A stretch of DNA of 64,000 bases from Pseudoduganella albidiflava (lineage in GTDB: Bacteria; Pseudomonadota; Gammaproteobacteria; Burkholderiales; Burkholderiaceae_D), in NCBI RefSeq assembly GCF_004322755.1, contig NZ_CP036401.1:4092001-4156000 (forward strand). The letters are read 5' to 3'. The position numbers and the translations under genes were made by a program. Positions 44,731-52,666 of the stretch are shown here, in pieces; within the stretch, counting starts at the first letter, position 1; each line of letters begins with the position of its first letter. The notes under the pieces were generated by a model. It worked only from the letters and a program-made list of their open reading frames with translations, was not told the DNA's origin and did no database searches.

Positions 44731-45668
44731 TCCTTGATCCCTCCCACCAGCACGCCCTTGGCGAAAAAGCGCTGCAGGAACGGGTACACGGCCAGCACCG
44801 GCAGCGTGGCCACGATCACGGTGGCGTACTTGATCGTGGTGCTGAGCGCTTCGCGCCCCGCCGCCTCGCCGGTCATCATCGAATCGGTGCTGCTCGACAC
44901 GAGGATCTCGCGCAGCACCAGCTGCAGCGGGAACAGTTCACGGTCGGACAGGTAGATCATCGAATAGAAGTAGCCGTTCCAGTGCGCCACCGCGTAGAAC
45001 ATCGCCACCACCGCCAGCGTGGGCATGCACAGCGGTACGTAGACCTGCGCCAGGATGGTGAAGTCGCCGGCGCCGTCGATGCGGGCGGCCTCCTCGTAAT
45101 CCTTGGGCACCGCGTTGAAGGCCGAGCGCAGGATGATCAGGTTCCACGCACTGACGGCGAACGGCAGGATCACGGCCCAGCGGCTGTCCAGCAAGCCCAG
45201 GTCGCGCACCAGCAGGTAGTTCGGCACCAGCCCGCCCGTGAAGAACATCGTGAAGATGATCATCAGCATGACCGGCTTTTCCAGCATCAGCCGGCGCCGC
45301 GACAGCGCATATGCGCCGCAGCAGGTCAGCACGAGGTTCAGCGCCGTGCCGCCCACCACGATGACGAGGGTGTTGACGAAGCCGCTGCGCACCATGGGGT
45401 TTTGCCAGACCCGCTCGAAGGCCTCGAACGACAGGCCCTGCGGCAGCAGCATCAGGCCCCTGTGCGTGGCCAGCGCCAGCGGATCGCTGAGCGAGGCGAT
45501 CAGCACGTAGTAGAACGGGTAGAACGTAATGAAGCACAGCAGCGACAGCACGGTGATGTTCAGCGTGTCGAAGATGGCGCCGCCCCAGCCCTGGCGGGGC
45601 CGGAACGCGCGCAGGCTGGTGCCCGGGCGCGGCAGCGCGGGGGTCTCGGACATGGCATGGGTTTGCAT
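44727..45668 (-). CDS. ABC importer permease, YtcP/LplC type
   Basis: The 313-aa inner-membrane protein has six transmembrane segments and the binding-protein-dependent permease motif EEAARIDGAGDFTILAQVYVPLCMP (EAA loop contacting the ATPase). It resembles the second permease (MalG-like) of LplBC/YtcP importers. Start ATG 45668 has AGGAG 7 bases upstream and a cytoplasmic leader; it follows the first permease gene by 8 bp. It should form a heterodimer with the next permease and be driven by the ATPase at 33604. Confidence 0.92.
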   Translation of the reverse strand: MQTHAMSETPALPRPGTSLRAFRPRQGWGGAIFDTLNITVLSLLCFITFYPFYYVLIASLSDPLALATHRGLMLLPQGLSFEAFERVWQNPMVRSGFVNTLVIVVGGTALNLVLTCCGAYALSRRRLMLEKPVMLMIIFTMFFTGGLVPNYLLVRDLGLLDSRWAVILPFAVSAWNLIILRSAFNAVPKDYEEAARIDGAGDFTILAQVYVPLCMPTLAVVAMFYAVAHWNGYFYSMIYLSDRELFPLQLVLREILVSSSTDSMMTGEAAGREALSTTIKYATVIVATLPVLAVYPFLQRFFAKGVLVGGIKE

Positions 45669-45676
45669 GGTTTCTC

Positions 45677-46615
45677 CTACCAGATGCTGTTGCCGGTCAG
45701 CTTGCGGCTGAGGCGGTTGGCGGCGACGAGCAGCAGCAGCGCCACCGCGGAGTTGCACAGGCCGACGGCGGCCGCGTAGCTGTAGTTCGCATCCAGGATG
45801 CCGTGGCGGTAGACGTAGGTGGAAATCACGTCCGCCGTTTCATAGGTGCCCGGGTTGTACAGCAGGATCACCTTCTCGAAGCCGACCGTCATCAGTTGCC
45901 CCAGCCGCAGCACCAGCAGCGTGCTGACGATGGGCAGCAGGCCGGGCAGCGTGACGTGCACCATGCGCTGCCAGCGGTTGGCGCCGTCGATCCGCGCCGC
46001 CTCGTACAGCGATGGATTGATGGCCGACAGCGTGGCCAGGTAGATGATCGAGCCCCACCCCACGCTTTGCCAGATCTCCGAGCCGACGAACAGCGTGCGG
46101 AACCACGACGGGTCGTTGACCAGCGGGTCCGGCGTGCCGCCCAGCGCCACCGCGACCTGGGTCAGGATGCCGTCGCGGGCGGCGAAGTCGAGCAGCATGC
46201 CCGCCACCACCACCACGGAGATGAAGTGCGGCAGGTAGGTGATGGTCTGCACGAAGCGCCGGAAGCGCTCGCTGGTCAGCTCGTTCAGCAGCAGGGCCAG
46301 GATGATCGGCGCGGGGAAGCCGAACAGCACGTCGTAGATGTTGAGCAGCAGCGTGTTGACGATCAGGCGCTCGACGAACAGGCCGTTGAAGAACTGACGG
46401 AACCAGTCGAGGCCCACCCACTCGCTGCCGGCGATGCCGGCGGCCGGGTTGAAGTCCTTGAACGCGATCAGCGTGCCGTACATCGGCACGTAGTGGAACA
46501 CGACAAAGTAGGCGACCACCGGCAGCAGCATCAGGTAGGCGACGCGGTTGCGCGCCAGGTCGCGGCCGAGGCGCGACAGGTAGCCGGCCGGCGTGCGGGT
46601 GGAGGGCGTGGTCAT
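45677..46615 (-). CDS. ABC importer permease, LplB type
   Basis: The 312-aa membrane protein carries the N-terminal LplB-like motif MYGTLIAFKDFNPAAGI and the EAA loop YEAARIDGANRWQRMVHVTLPGL. It is the MalF-like half of the importer. The gene starts 3 bp after the LacI regulator stop, so the regulator, both permeases and the binding protein form one transcript (LacI-permease-permease-binding protein). Confidence 0.92.
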   Translation of the reverse strand: MTTPSTRTPAGYLSRLGRDLARNRVAYLMLLPVVAYFVVFHYVPMYGTLIAFKDFNPAAGIAGSEWVGLDWFRQFFNGLFVERLIVNTLLLNIYDVLFGFPAPIILALLLNELTSERFRRFVQTITYLPHFISVVVVAGMLLDFAARDGILTQVAVALGGTPDPLVNDPSWFRTLFVGSEIWQSVGWGSIIYLATLSAINPSLYEAARIDGANRWQRMVHVTLPGLLPIVSTLLVLRLGQLMTVGFEKVILLYNPGTYETADVISTYVYRHGILDANYSYAAAVGLCNSAVALLLLVAANRLSRKLTGNSIW

Positions 46616-46618
46616 CGC

Positions 46619-47824
46619 TCAGGCCTTCTTCGGCGTGCGCTTGCCGGCCGCGCCGGCAGCGACGGGCGGCTTTGCCGTCGTTGCCGTCGTTACCGTTGCT
46701 GCGACGGTGCGGGAGGCGGTCTTCGACGCGGCGGCACGGCGTGAGACCGGAGTGACACCAGCGCGTCCGGGGGCAGCACCGGAGCCGGCGCGTCCAGGGG
46801 CCTTGGCGGTGGAATCGCGCAGCACCAGTTCGGAAGGAAACTCCACGCGCTGCCGTTCGCCACCGGCCCCGGTGATCCGCACCAGCAGTTCGCGCACCGC
46901 CGCCTCGCTGATGGCGGCCAGCGGCTGGCGCACCGTCGTCAGCGCCGGATGCACATGGGCGGCCGCGGGGATGTCGTCGAAGCCGACCACGGAAACGTCC
47001 TGCGGCATCTGCAGGCCGCAGGCGCGCACGGCATCGATCGCGCCGAACGCCATTTCATCGTTGGCCGCGAAGATCGCGGTGGGCGCATCCTCGGCCGTCA
47101 GCAGCGCGCTGGCCGCTTCGTACCCGGAACGCCGGCCGAAGTCCCCTGCCGCGATCAGCTTCGGATCGACTTCGATGCCGGCGCCCCGCAAGGCTGACTC
47201 ATAGCCATGCTGGCGTTCCTGGCTCTGGCCGGTGAACGCGGAACCGGCGATGAAGCCGATGCGGCGATGGCCCAGCTGCAGCAGGTGGCGCGTAGCCGCG
47301 GCCGCCGCGTCGCTGTTGCCGCCACGGACCACCGGCAGATCCGTCGGGCGCCAATAGTTTACCAGCACCACCGGCAGGCCGCGCTGCTCCAGCTGGCGCA
47401 GGTGCGTGTCGCTGATGCGTGGCAGGATCAGCAGCAGCCCGTCGCACAGTCCCTGCAGCATGCTGCCCAGGCCGCGGCTGGGCGCGTTGTCGCTGTCGCC
47501 GATCGAGTTGTAGATCACCAGGTCCATCTCGAGCTTGCGCACCGCGCTGCTGACGGCGCCGATGATCTCGTTGATCACCGCCGACTGCAGGTCGTTGACG
47601 AGGATGCCGATCACGTTGGTGCGGCTGCCCTTCATCATCTTGGCCGACAGGTTGGGCGAGTAGCCCAGCTCGGCGGCGATCCTGCGCACCTTCTCGCGCG
47701 TTTTCGCGGCGACCGAGCCTTCGTCGTTCAGGGCGCGGGAGACGGTCATCACGGAGACGCCGGCCTGCTCGGCGATGGTGATCAGTGTTACGGGAGGTGT
47801 TTTCATGCGCTCTTGCATCTTCAT
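46619..47824 (-). CDS. LacI-family regulator with long basic C-terminal tail
   Basis: The 401-aa protein has a LacI helix-turn-helix (TLITIAEQAGVSVMTVSRALN), hinge (SPNLSAKMMKGSRTNVIGILV) and sugar-binding core ending near residue 339 (FPSELVLRDST). An extra tail of about 62 residues rich in Ala, Arg, Lys, Thr and Pro follows, unlike ordinary LacI proteins and similar to histone-H1-type tails. Two overlapping operators lie 8 bp upstream of its start, so autoregulation is very likely. ATG 47806 (MKTPPVTL) is an alternative start. It probably represses the whole uronate locus until a breakdown product binds. Confidence 0.92.
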   Translation of the reverse strand: MKMQERMKTPPVTLITIAEQAGVSVMTVSRALNDEGSVAAKTREKVRRIAAELGYSPNLSAKMMKGSRTNVIGILVNDLQSAVINEIIGAVSSAVRKLEMDLVIYNSIGDSDNAPSRGLGSMLQGLCDGLLLILPRISDTHLRQLEQRGLPVVLVNYWRPTDLPVVRGGNSDAAAAATRHLLQLGHRRIGFIAGSAFTGQSQERQHGYESALRGAGIEVDPKLIAAGDFGRRSGYEAASALLTAEDAPTAIFAANDEMAFGAIDAVRACGLQMPQDVSVVGFDDIPAAAHVHPALTTVRQPLAAISEAAVRELLVRITGAGGERQRVEFPSELVLRDSTAKAPGRAGSGAAPGRAGVTPVSRRAAASKTASRTVAATVTTATTAKPPVAAGAAGKRTPKKA

Positions 47825-47831
47825 TCAGGTT

Positions 47832-47849
47832 GATAACGTTAACGTTACC
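47832..47849. promoter_or_regulatory. Two overlapping LacI-type operators at the regulator promoter
   Basis: GATAACGTTAAC (47832-47843) and GTTAACGTTACC (47838-47849) overlap by six bases directly upstream of the LacI gene, suggesting autoregulation of the regulator-importer operon. Confidence 0.75.
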
Positions 47850-47976
47850 ATTTCTTGTCGTGCTTAGAAAGTTCTTTTTGCACAGCTTCGGTAAAACTAC
47901 CGGCGCGGCGTCCGGCCTGCCCTTCCAGGCCGCATTCCAGGGCCCGCCAGTCCGGACGACGGGGCCGCTGGACACC

Positions 47977-50052
47977 TCACTGGCCAGCGGCCATGGCCGG
48001 ATCGCTGGTGCCATCGAACCCTGTCTCGACGCGGCCGGCAAAGCGCCATGCCGCGCCGTTGCTCTCCACCTGCGCGTCGTACCACGGACCGGGCAGCCGG
48101 ATGCGTTCGACGCCGCCCGGCGCCACCGTGACCGTGCGCGGTGCCGCATCGGCATAGGCCAGCATGGTCAGCGTGGCCTGGCGTGCCACGGTGCCGGTAT
48201 TGCGCAGTTCCAGCGCGAGACGATCGCCCTCCCGCACCGCATGCACGGCGAGTTCCTGCGGGCCACTGCCGCGCAGCGCGCGATGGAAGCCGTTCGGGCC
48301 GAGGATCCACAGGTCGTAAGCCTCGGGCGGAATGGCGCCCGCCTCCCCGGGCGGAGTCCACAGCTCGGCCAGCTCCTTGCCCGCTTCGACCGTGTAGCGG
48401 CGCGGCGGACGGCCCAGCCGCAGCCGGTCGTAGACGTGGAACACGGCGCCCGCGGTGCCACTGTTGACGAAGGTGAGCGGCACGCCGCTGGCGCCCGGTG
48501 CGGCCGGCGCTTCCAGCCGCGCATCCTGCACTTCAAACCGCACTTCCAGCCGATACGGCAGCGCGCGCGAGGGCCGCGTGCCTGGTTCCTGCCGGGGCGC
48601 CGCCTGCGCGCCTTCCACCGGCACGTCGATGGCGGGCGTGGCGCGCTGGCGCGCCCGTTCCGCATCGGCCTGCGCCGTGCCGAATACCGGCAGGCGCGGC
48701 GTGGCGGCATCCGGCGAAGCGAAGTCGAAGCAGCTCGTCAGGTCGCCGCACACGGCGCGGCGCCAGGCACTGATGTTCGGTTCGGCCACGCCGAAACGGC
48801 GCTCCAGGAAGCGCAGCACGGACGTGTGGTCGAACACCTCGGAATTGACCCAGCCGCCCTTGCTCCATGGCGACATCACCACCATCGGCACGCGCGGCCC
48901 CAGCCCGTACAGCAGGCCGTCGCCGTGGCACTCGTCGCCGAAGGGGACGGTCGACTTGCCCGAGCGCGTGCCGTCGCGCAGCAGCGCCGGCGGTGCCGGC
49001 GGCGGCACATGGTCGAAGAAGGCATCGTTTTCGTCGTACATCTGCAGGAACACGGTACCGCTCCACACCTCGGGATCGGCCAGCAGCGCTTCCAGCACCT
49101 GCAGCGTGTAGGCGCCGCCCTGCACCGGCGTCGACGGCCCCGGGTGCTCGGAATAGAGGCGCGGCGAGATCACCCAGCTCACCTGCGGCAGGCGGCCGTT
49201 GACGACATCGTCGCGCAAGCCGTCCAGCGTGGCATTGCCCAGCGTGCTGCTGATGCCCTTGTCCGCCAGCGCGTTCGGTCGCGCAGCATTGTGACGGGAT
49301 GCGTGGGCTTCGCGGAAGGTACGGAACGTCGTCAGCATGTTGCAGTCGTAGTTGTCCGCCATGTCCGTGTAGACCTTCCAGCTGACGCCCGCCGCCTCCA
49401 GCCGCTCCGGGTAGGTGGCCCAGGTAAAACCCTGTTCCGGCGGGCCGAAGCCTTCCATGCGGTTGTCGATCGCCGGGCCGCCATGCCGGCCGGACGGATC
49501 GTTGGTGCCGGTCATCAGGAACAGCCGGTTGGGATTCGTGCCACCCTGCAGCGAGCAGTGATAGGCATCGCACAGCGTGAACGCCTCGGCCAGGGCGAAC
49601 TGGATCGGCAGTTCGGCGCGGGTGTAGTACGCCATCGACGCATCGGTCTTGGAACGCGGCCAGGCGTTCAGCCGGCCGTCGTCCCATGCCGCCTGCGCGT
49701 CCGGCCAGGTATGCGGCAGGTCGAGCGCCGGCTGGGCATTGCCGGCGCGGGCATCGAGCCGGTACGGCATCACGATGCGGCGGCCATTGTGCTGCTGCCA
49801 GACGGTGCGGCCGTCACGCAGCGGAATCGCCATGCGGTCGCCGAAGCCGCGTACCCCGGCCAGCGTGCCGAAATAATGGTCGAACGAACGGTTTTCCTGC
49901 ATCAGGATGACGACGTGGCGCACATCGGCCAGCGTGCCGGTGGCGCGGCGCGCCGGCACCGCCAGCGCCTCGCGCAGCAGCGGCGACATGGCGCCGAGCA
50001 CGCCGGCAGCGGCCGTGCCGCCCAGGAAGCGGCGGCGGGAAAGTCGGGTCAT
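47977..50052 (-). CDS. Phospholipase C (phosphocholine-specific type), Tat-exported
   Basis: The 691-aa enzyme starts at ATG 50052 (GGAGG upstream) with a twin-arginine signal TRLSRRRFLGG. The phosphoesterase domain shows HVVILMQENRSFDHYFGTL, GTNPNRLFLMTGT, QMYDENDAFFDHVPPP and PMVVMSPWSKGGWVNSEVFDHTSVLRFLE, the marks of the PlcH/PlcN acid-phosphatase-like family. C-terminal beta domains occupy about residues 500-690. Members hydrolyse phosphatidylcholine or sphingomyelin outside the cell. A perfect LacI-type operator 65 bp upstream places it, unexpectedly, in the uronate regulon. It lies downstream of nothing on its strand except the VOC gene region. Confidence 0.92.
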   Translation of the reverse strand: MTRLSRRRFLGGTAAAGVLGAMSPLLREALAVPARRATGTLADVRHVVILMQENRSFDHYFGTLAGVRGFGDRMAIPLRDGRTVWQQHNGRRIVMPYRLDARAGNAQPALDLPHTWPDAQAAWDDGRLNAWPRSKTDASMAYYTRAELPIQFALAEAFTLCDAYHCSLQGGTNPNRLFLMTGTNDPSGRHGGPAIDNRMEGFGPPEQGFTWATYPERLEAAGVSWKVYTDMADNYDCNMLTTFRTFREAHASRHNAARPNALADKGISSTLGNATLDGLRDDVVNGRLPQVSWVISPRLYSEHPGPSTPVQGGAYTLQVLEALLADPEVWSGTVFLQMYDENDAFFDHVPPPAPPALLRDGTRSGKSTVPFGDECHGDGLLYGLGPRVPMVVMSPWSKGGWVNSEVFDHTSVLRFLERRFGVAEPNISAWRRAVCGDLTSCFDFASPDAATPRLPVFGTAQADAERARQRATPAIDVPVEGAQAAPRQEPGTRPSRALPYRLEVRFEVQDARLEAPAAPGASGVPLTFVNSGTAGAVFHVYDRLRLGRPPRRYTVEAGKELAELWTPPGEAGAIPPEAYDLWILGPNGFHRALRGSGPQELAVHAVREGDRLALELRNTGTVARQATLTMLAYADAAPRTVTVAPGGVERIRLPGPWYDAQVESNGAAWRFAGRVETGFDGTSDPAMAAGQ

Positions 50053-50116
50053 GCATCCTCCGTGATGGGTGGGTGGGCGTGGCGCTGCCTTGCGCGGCAC
50101 TGGCGAGACGATGAGC

Positions 50117-50128
50117 GTTAACGTTAAC
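50117..50128. promoter_or_regulatory. LacI-type operator, phospholipase C promoter
   Basis: GTTAACGTTAAC, identical to the site before the ABC ATPase, lies 65 bp upstream of the phospholipase start. The rest of the 281-bp gap to the VOC gene shows no gene. Confidence 0.7.
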
Positions 50129-50333
50129 ATAGTCCGGCCGGACGATGCAACGAAATCATGTCGCCAGCGCGCGCCGGACCGGCGGCAGCGGGGATTGCCC
50201 CGAACTGCCGCGTATCCTGCGTCCCATCTTAGGAGGCTTTTGTTACCGGAATACGACAGGCCCGGCAGGCATGAGGAACCGGCCGCCTGGAAGTGCGCTG
50301 CACGGTGCCGGCCGCGACCTCACGGCTGCCCGC

Positions 50334-50780
50334 CTACCCCGCCGGCTGCTGCATGTAGACCGTATAGCGGCGCTGCATCTCTTCCGCGCTCAGCTCCTCG
50401 ATGCTGTGCCCGATGTTCCAGCGGTGCCCGAACGGATCGCGCACGACGCCGCCGCGCTCGCCATAGAATTCATCCTGGACCTCGCGCTTCAGGCTGGCGC
50501 CCGCCTCCAGCGCGCGGGCCACCACCGCATCCGCATCGTCCACGTGCAGATGGATCGTGACGGGCGGGCTCTCTACGCCGCGCGGGCCGCTGATGCCGAA
50601 TTCCGGATACTCGTCCGACAGCATCAGCGTGACGCCGCCGAAATCGAGCTCGGCATGCCCGACGCGGCCGCCGGGTTCGGTCAGCCGGAACTTCTCGGTC
50701 GCGCCGAAGGCCTTGCCGTAGAAATCGATCGCCGCGTTGGCGTCGCGCACGCACAGGTAGGCAAACAGTTCGTGGATCAT
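50334..50780 (-). CDS. VOC (glyoxalase/bleomycin-resistance) family protein
   Basis: The 148-aa protein has the paired beta-alpha-beta-beta-beta units of the vicinal oxygen chelate fold (FAYLCVRDANAAIDFYGKAFGA, then GHAELDFGGVTLMLSDE, then TIHLHVDDADAVVARALEAGA, then VVRDPFGHRWNIGHS). It is PhnB/YdfR-like; the exact reaction is unknown. ATG 50780 follows GAGGAG. A LexA-type box and promoter on the same strand lie about 240 bp upstream and could drive it under DNA damage, but the link is not proven. Confidence 0.88.
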   Translation of the reverse strand: MIHELFAYLCVRDANAAIDFYGKAFGATEKFRLTEPGGRVGHAELDFGGVTLMLSDEYPEFGISGPRGVESPPVTIHLHVDDADAVVARALEAGASLKREVQDEFYGERGGVVRDPFGHRWNIGHSIEELSAEEMQRRYTVYMQQPAG

Positions 50781-50950
50781 GGCGTATCTCCTCAGGTTGG
50801 AAAACAAGCGGAAAAAAGCGGAAAACAACGATATACCTCCAACTCGCTGGAAAGCCTGGTGCTCGCTCGACGGCCCAGACCCCGCGGTTGATCGCAATCC
50901 GGGCTTGGATTCTCTTGACCAGCTTGCCAAGCCCCATCGTTGAGCCATCG

Positions 50951-50982
50951 CCGGTTCCGGTTCCGGTTCCTGTTCCTGTTCC
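50951..50982 (+). repeat. Hexanucleotide tandem repeat
   Basis: Five copies of a 6-bp unit (three GGTTCC, then two TGTTCC) lie in tandem. Polymerase slippage could change the copy number; there is no sign that it codes. Confidence 0.6.
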
Positions 50983-51022
50983 AATACCGGTTTCAGTGCC
51001 CCGTTTGCCCAAGATCAAATTG

Positions 51023-51038
51023 CTGTATATCCATACAG
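51023..51038. promoter_or_regulatory. LexA (SOS) box with minus-strand promoter
   Basis: CTGTATATCCATACAG fits CTGT-N8-ACAG with an AT-rich, nearly symmetric core and flanking TA, the classical LexA consensus. On the minus strand TTGCAA (51059-51064), a 16-bp spacer and TATACT (51037-51042) form a promoter whose -10 overlaps the box. No SOS gene follows directly. Confidence 0.6.
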
Positions 51039-51255
51039 TATAGATCGCCGTCCTGACATTGCAAGGGCAGACCTTGGCTGACATCCCGTCTGCGTTGCCA
51101 GGCAACCCGCAGAAGCAGTACCCCGGGCCCGCTCGCCAAGGCCCGTCCTGAGTCTTGGACCGCCCCGCCGAATCCCGTCCAATTTTTCAGACACACGGCC
51201 GCCGCCGTCGGCATCAATTCCAATAAAAACAATAACTTGGACAATCCGACAAGAG

Positions 51256-51270
51256 TGGCATGGCATTTGC
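51256..51270 (+). promoter_or_regulatory. Sigma-54 (-24/-12) promoter of dctA
   Basis: TGGCAT-GGCAT-TTGC matches the RpoN consensus TGGCAC-N5-TTGC with one mismatch and correct GG-to-GC spacing (12 bp). It lies 57 bp upstream of dctA, and a DctD-type sigma-54 activator is encoded in the same cluster. Confidence 0.8.
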
Positions 51271-51327
51271 TATCTACGACCCACCGCCGCGGTGGCCCAC
51301 CGCGGTTTCTATAAAACGGAGACTGCA

Positions 51328-52602
51328 ATGCAAAAAAGGCGCCCTCTCACCCTGTATATCCTGATCGCGATGCTGCTCGGCATCGCGGTGGGCTATGCCT
51401 GCCATACGATCTTCCCCGACAAGGCCGTCACCACGGCGATATCCGGCCACATTTCGCTGGTGACGGATATCTTCCTGCGCCTGATCAAGATGATCATCGC
51501 GCTGCTGGTGTTCTCCACGCTGACCATCGGCATCGCCAACCTGGCCGACGGCAAGGCTGCCGGCCGCATCGGCGCCAAGGCCTTCGCCTGGTTCGTGCTG
51601 GCCTCGCTGGTGTCGCTGGCGCTGGGCATGGGGCTGTCCAACCTGCTCCAGCTGGGCACCAACCTGGGCTTGCCGCTGCCCCCCGCCGACGCGACCACCG
51701 GCCTGAAGACCGCGGCGTTCACGCTGAAGGATTTCATCACGCACGTGGTGCCGAAGTCGCCCATCGAGGCGATGGCCAACAACGAGATCCTGCAGGTGCT
51801 GGTGTTCTCGATCTTCTTCGGTTCCGCGCTGGGCGCGCTGGGCGAATCCGGCAAGCGGCTGGTGGCCGTGGTGGACGAGCTGGCGCAGGTGATGCTGCGC
51901 ATTACCGGCGCCATCATGGTCATGGCACCGCTGGCCGTGTTCGCCGCGATGGCCTCGGTCGTCACCACCAACGGGCTGGGCATCCTGGCCACCTTCGCCA
52001 AGTTCATGGGCGGCTTCTACCTGGGCCTGCTCTGCCTGTGGCTGCTGCTGATCGGTGCCGGTTTCGCGGTGCTGGGTCCGCGCGTGTTCCGCCTGGTCGG
52101 GCTGATCCGCGAACCGTTCCTGCTGGCTTTCTCGACCGCCAGCTCGGAAGCGGCGTATCCGAAGCTGCTGGTGGCGCTCGACAAGTTCGGCGTGGAGCGC
52201 CGCATCTCCAGCTTCGTGCTGCCGATGGGCTACTCGTTCAACCTGGATGGCTCGATGATGTACTGCACCTTCGCCGTGCTGTTCATCGCCCAGGCCTACG
52301 GTATCGACCTGTCGGTCGGCACGCAGATCACCATGCTGCTGTTGCTGATGCTGACCTCCAAGGGGATGGCCGGCGTACCGCGCGCGTCGCTGGTGGTGAT
52401 CGCCGCTACGCTGACGCAGTTCAACATCCCCGAAGCGGGCCTGCTGCTGCTGATGGGCGTCGACCAGTTCCTCGACATGGGCCGCTCGGCCACCAATGCC
52501 GTGGGCAACGCGGTGGCCACGGCCGTCGTGGCGAAATGGGAAGGCGCGCTCGACGACGAGGCGCCGGCGCGCGACAAGCCGCGCGACATCCAGGCAGCAT
52601 GA
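51328..52602 (+). CDS. dctA: C4-dicarboxylate:cation symporter DctA
   Basis: The 424-aa inner-membrane protein belongs to the DAACS family: about eight helices plus two re-entrant loops with the conserved AFSTASSEAAYPKLL serine-rich hairpin, the MGYSFNLDGSMMYCTFA helix and SKGMAGVPRASLVV. It takes up succinate, fumarate and malate with protons or sodium. ATG 51328 follows CGGAGA. It has a sigma-54 promoter 57 bp upstream and is followed by a porin and the DctB/DctD sensor pair, the classical arrangement for substrate-induced dicarboxylate uptake. Confidence 0.94.
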   Translation: MQKRRPLTLYILIAMLLGIAVGYACHTIFPDKAVTTAISGHISLVTDIFLRLIKMIIALLVFSTLTIGIANLADGKAAGRIGAKAFAWFVLASLVSLALGMGLSNLLQLGTNLGLPLPPADATTGLKTAAFTLKDFITHVVPKSPIEAMANNEILQVLVFSIFFGSALGALGESGKRLVAVVDELAQVMLRITGAIMVMAPLAVFAAMASVVTTNGLGILATFAKFMGGFYLGLLCLWLLLIGAGFAVLGPRVFRLVGLIREPFLLAFSTASSEAAYPKLLVALDKFGVERRISSFVLPMGYSFNLDGSMMYCTFAVLFIAQAYGIDLSVGTQITMLLLLMLTSKGMAGVPRASLVVIAATLTQFNIPEAGLLLLMGVDQFLDMGRSATNAVGNAVATAVVAKWEGALDDEAPARDKPRDIQAA

Positions 52603-52666
52603 AGCACACGAATTTTTCAACCCTCACATCAATCATTCCCAACATTTATAACCACAAGGAGATGCC

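Larger units (their letters stand above)
50781..51327. other. 547-bp intergenic region with repeats and two promoter signals
   Basis: Between the VOC and dctA genes lie a 6-bp tandem repeat (50951-50982), a LexA-type box (51023-51038) and a sigma-54 promoter (51256-51270). Short minus-strand frames after the LexA box (13 and about 65 residues) show no recognisable family. The region may hold a relic of an SOS gene. Confidence 0.5.

Noticed and set aside
50951..50982. Short repeats considered as a CRISPR remnant
   Set aside because: The unit is 6 bp with no spacers; it is a simple sequence repeat.
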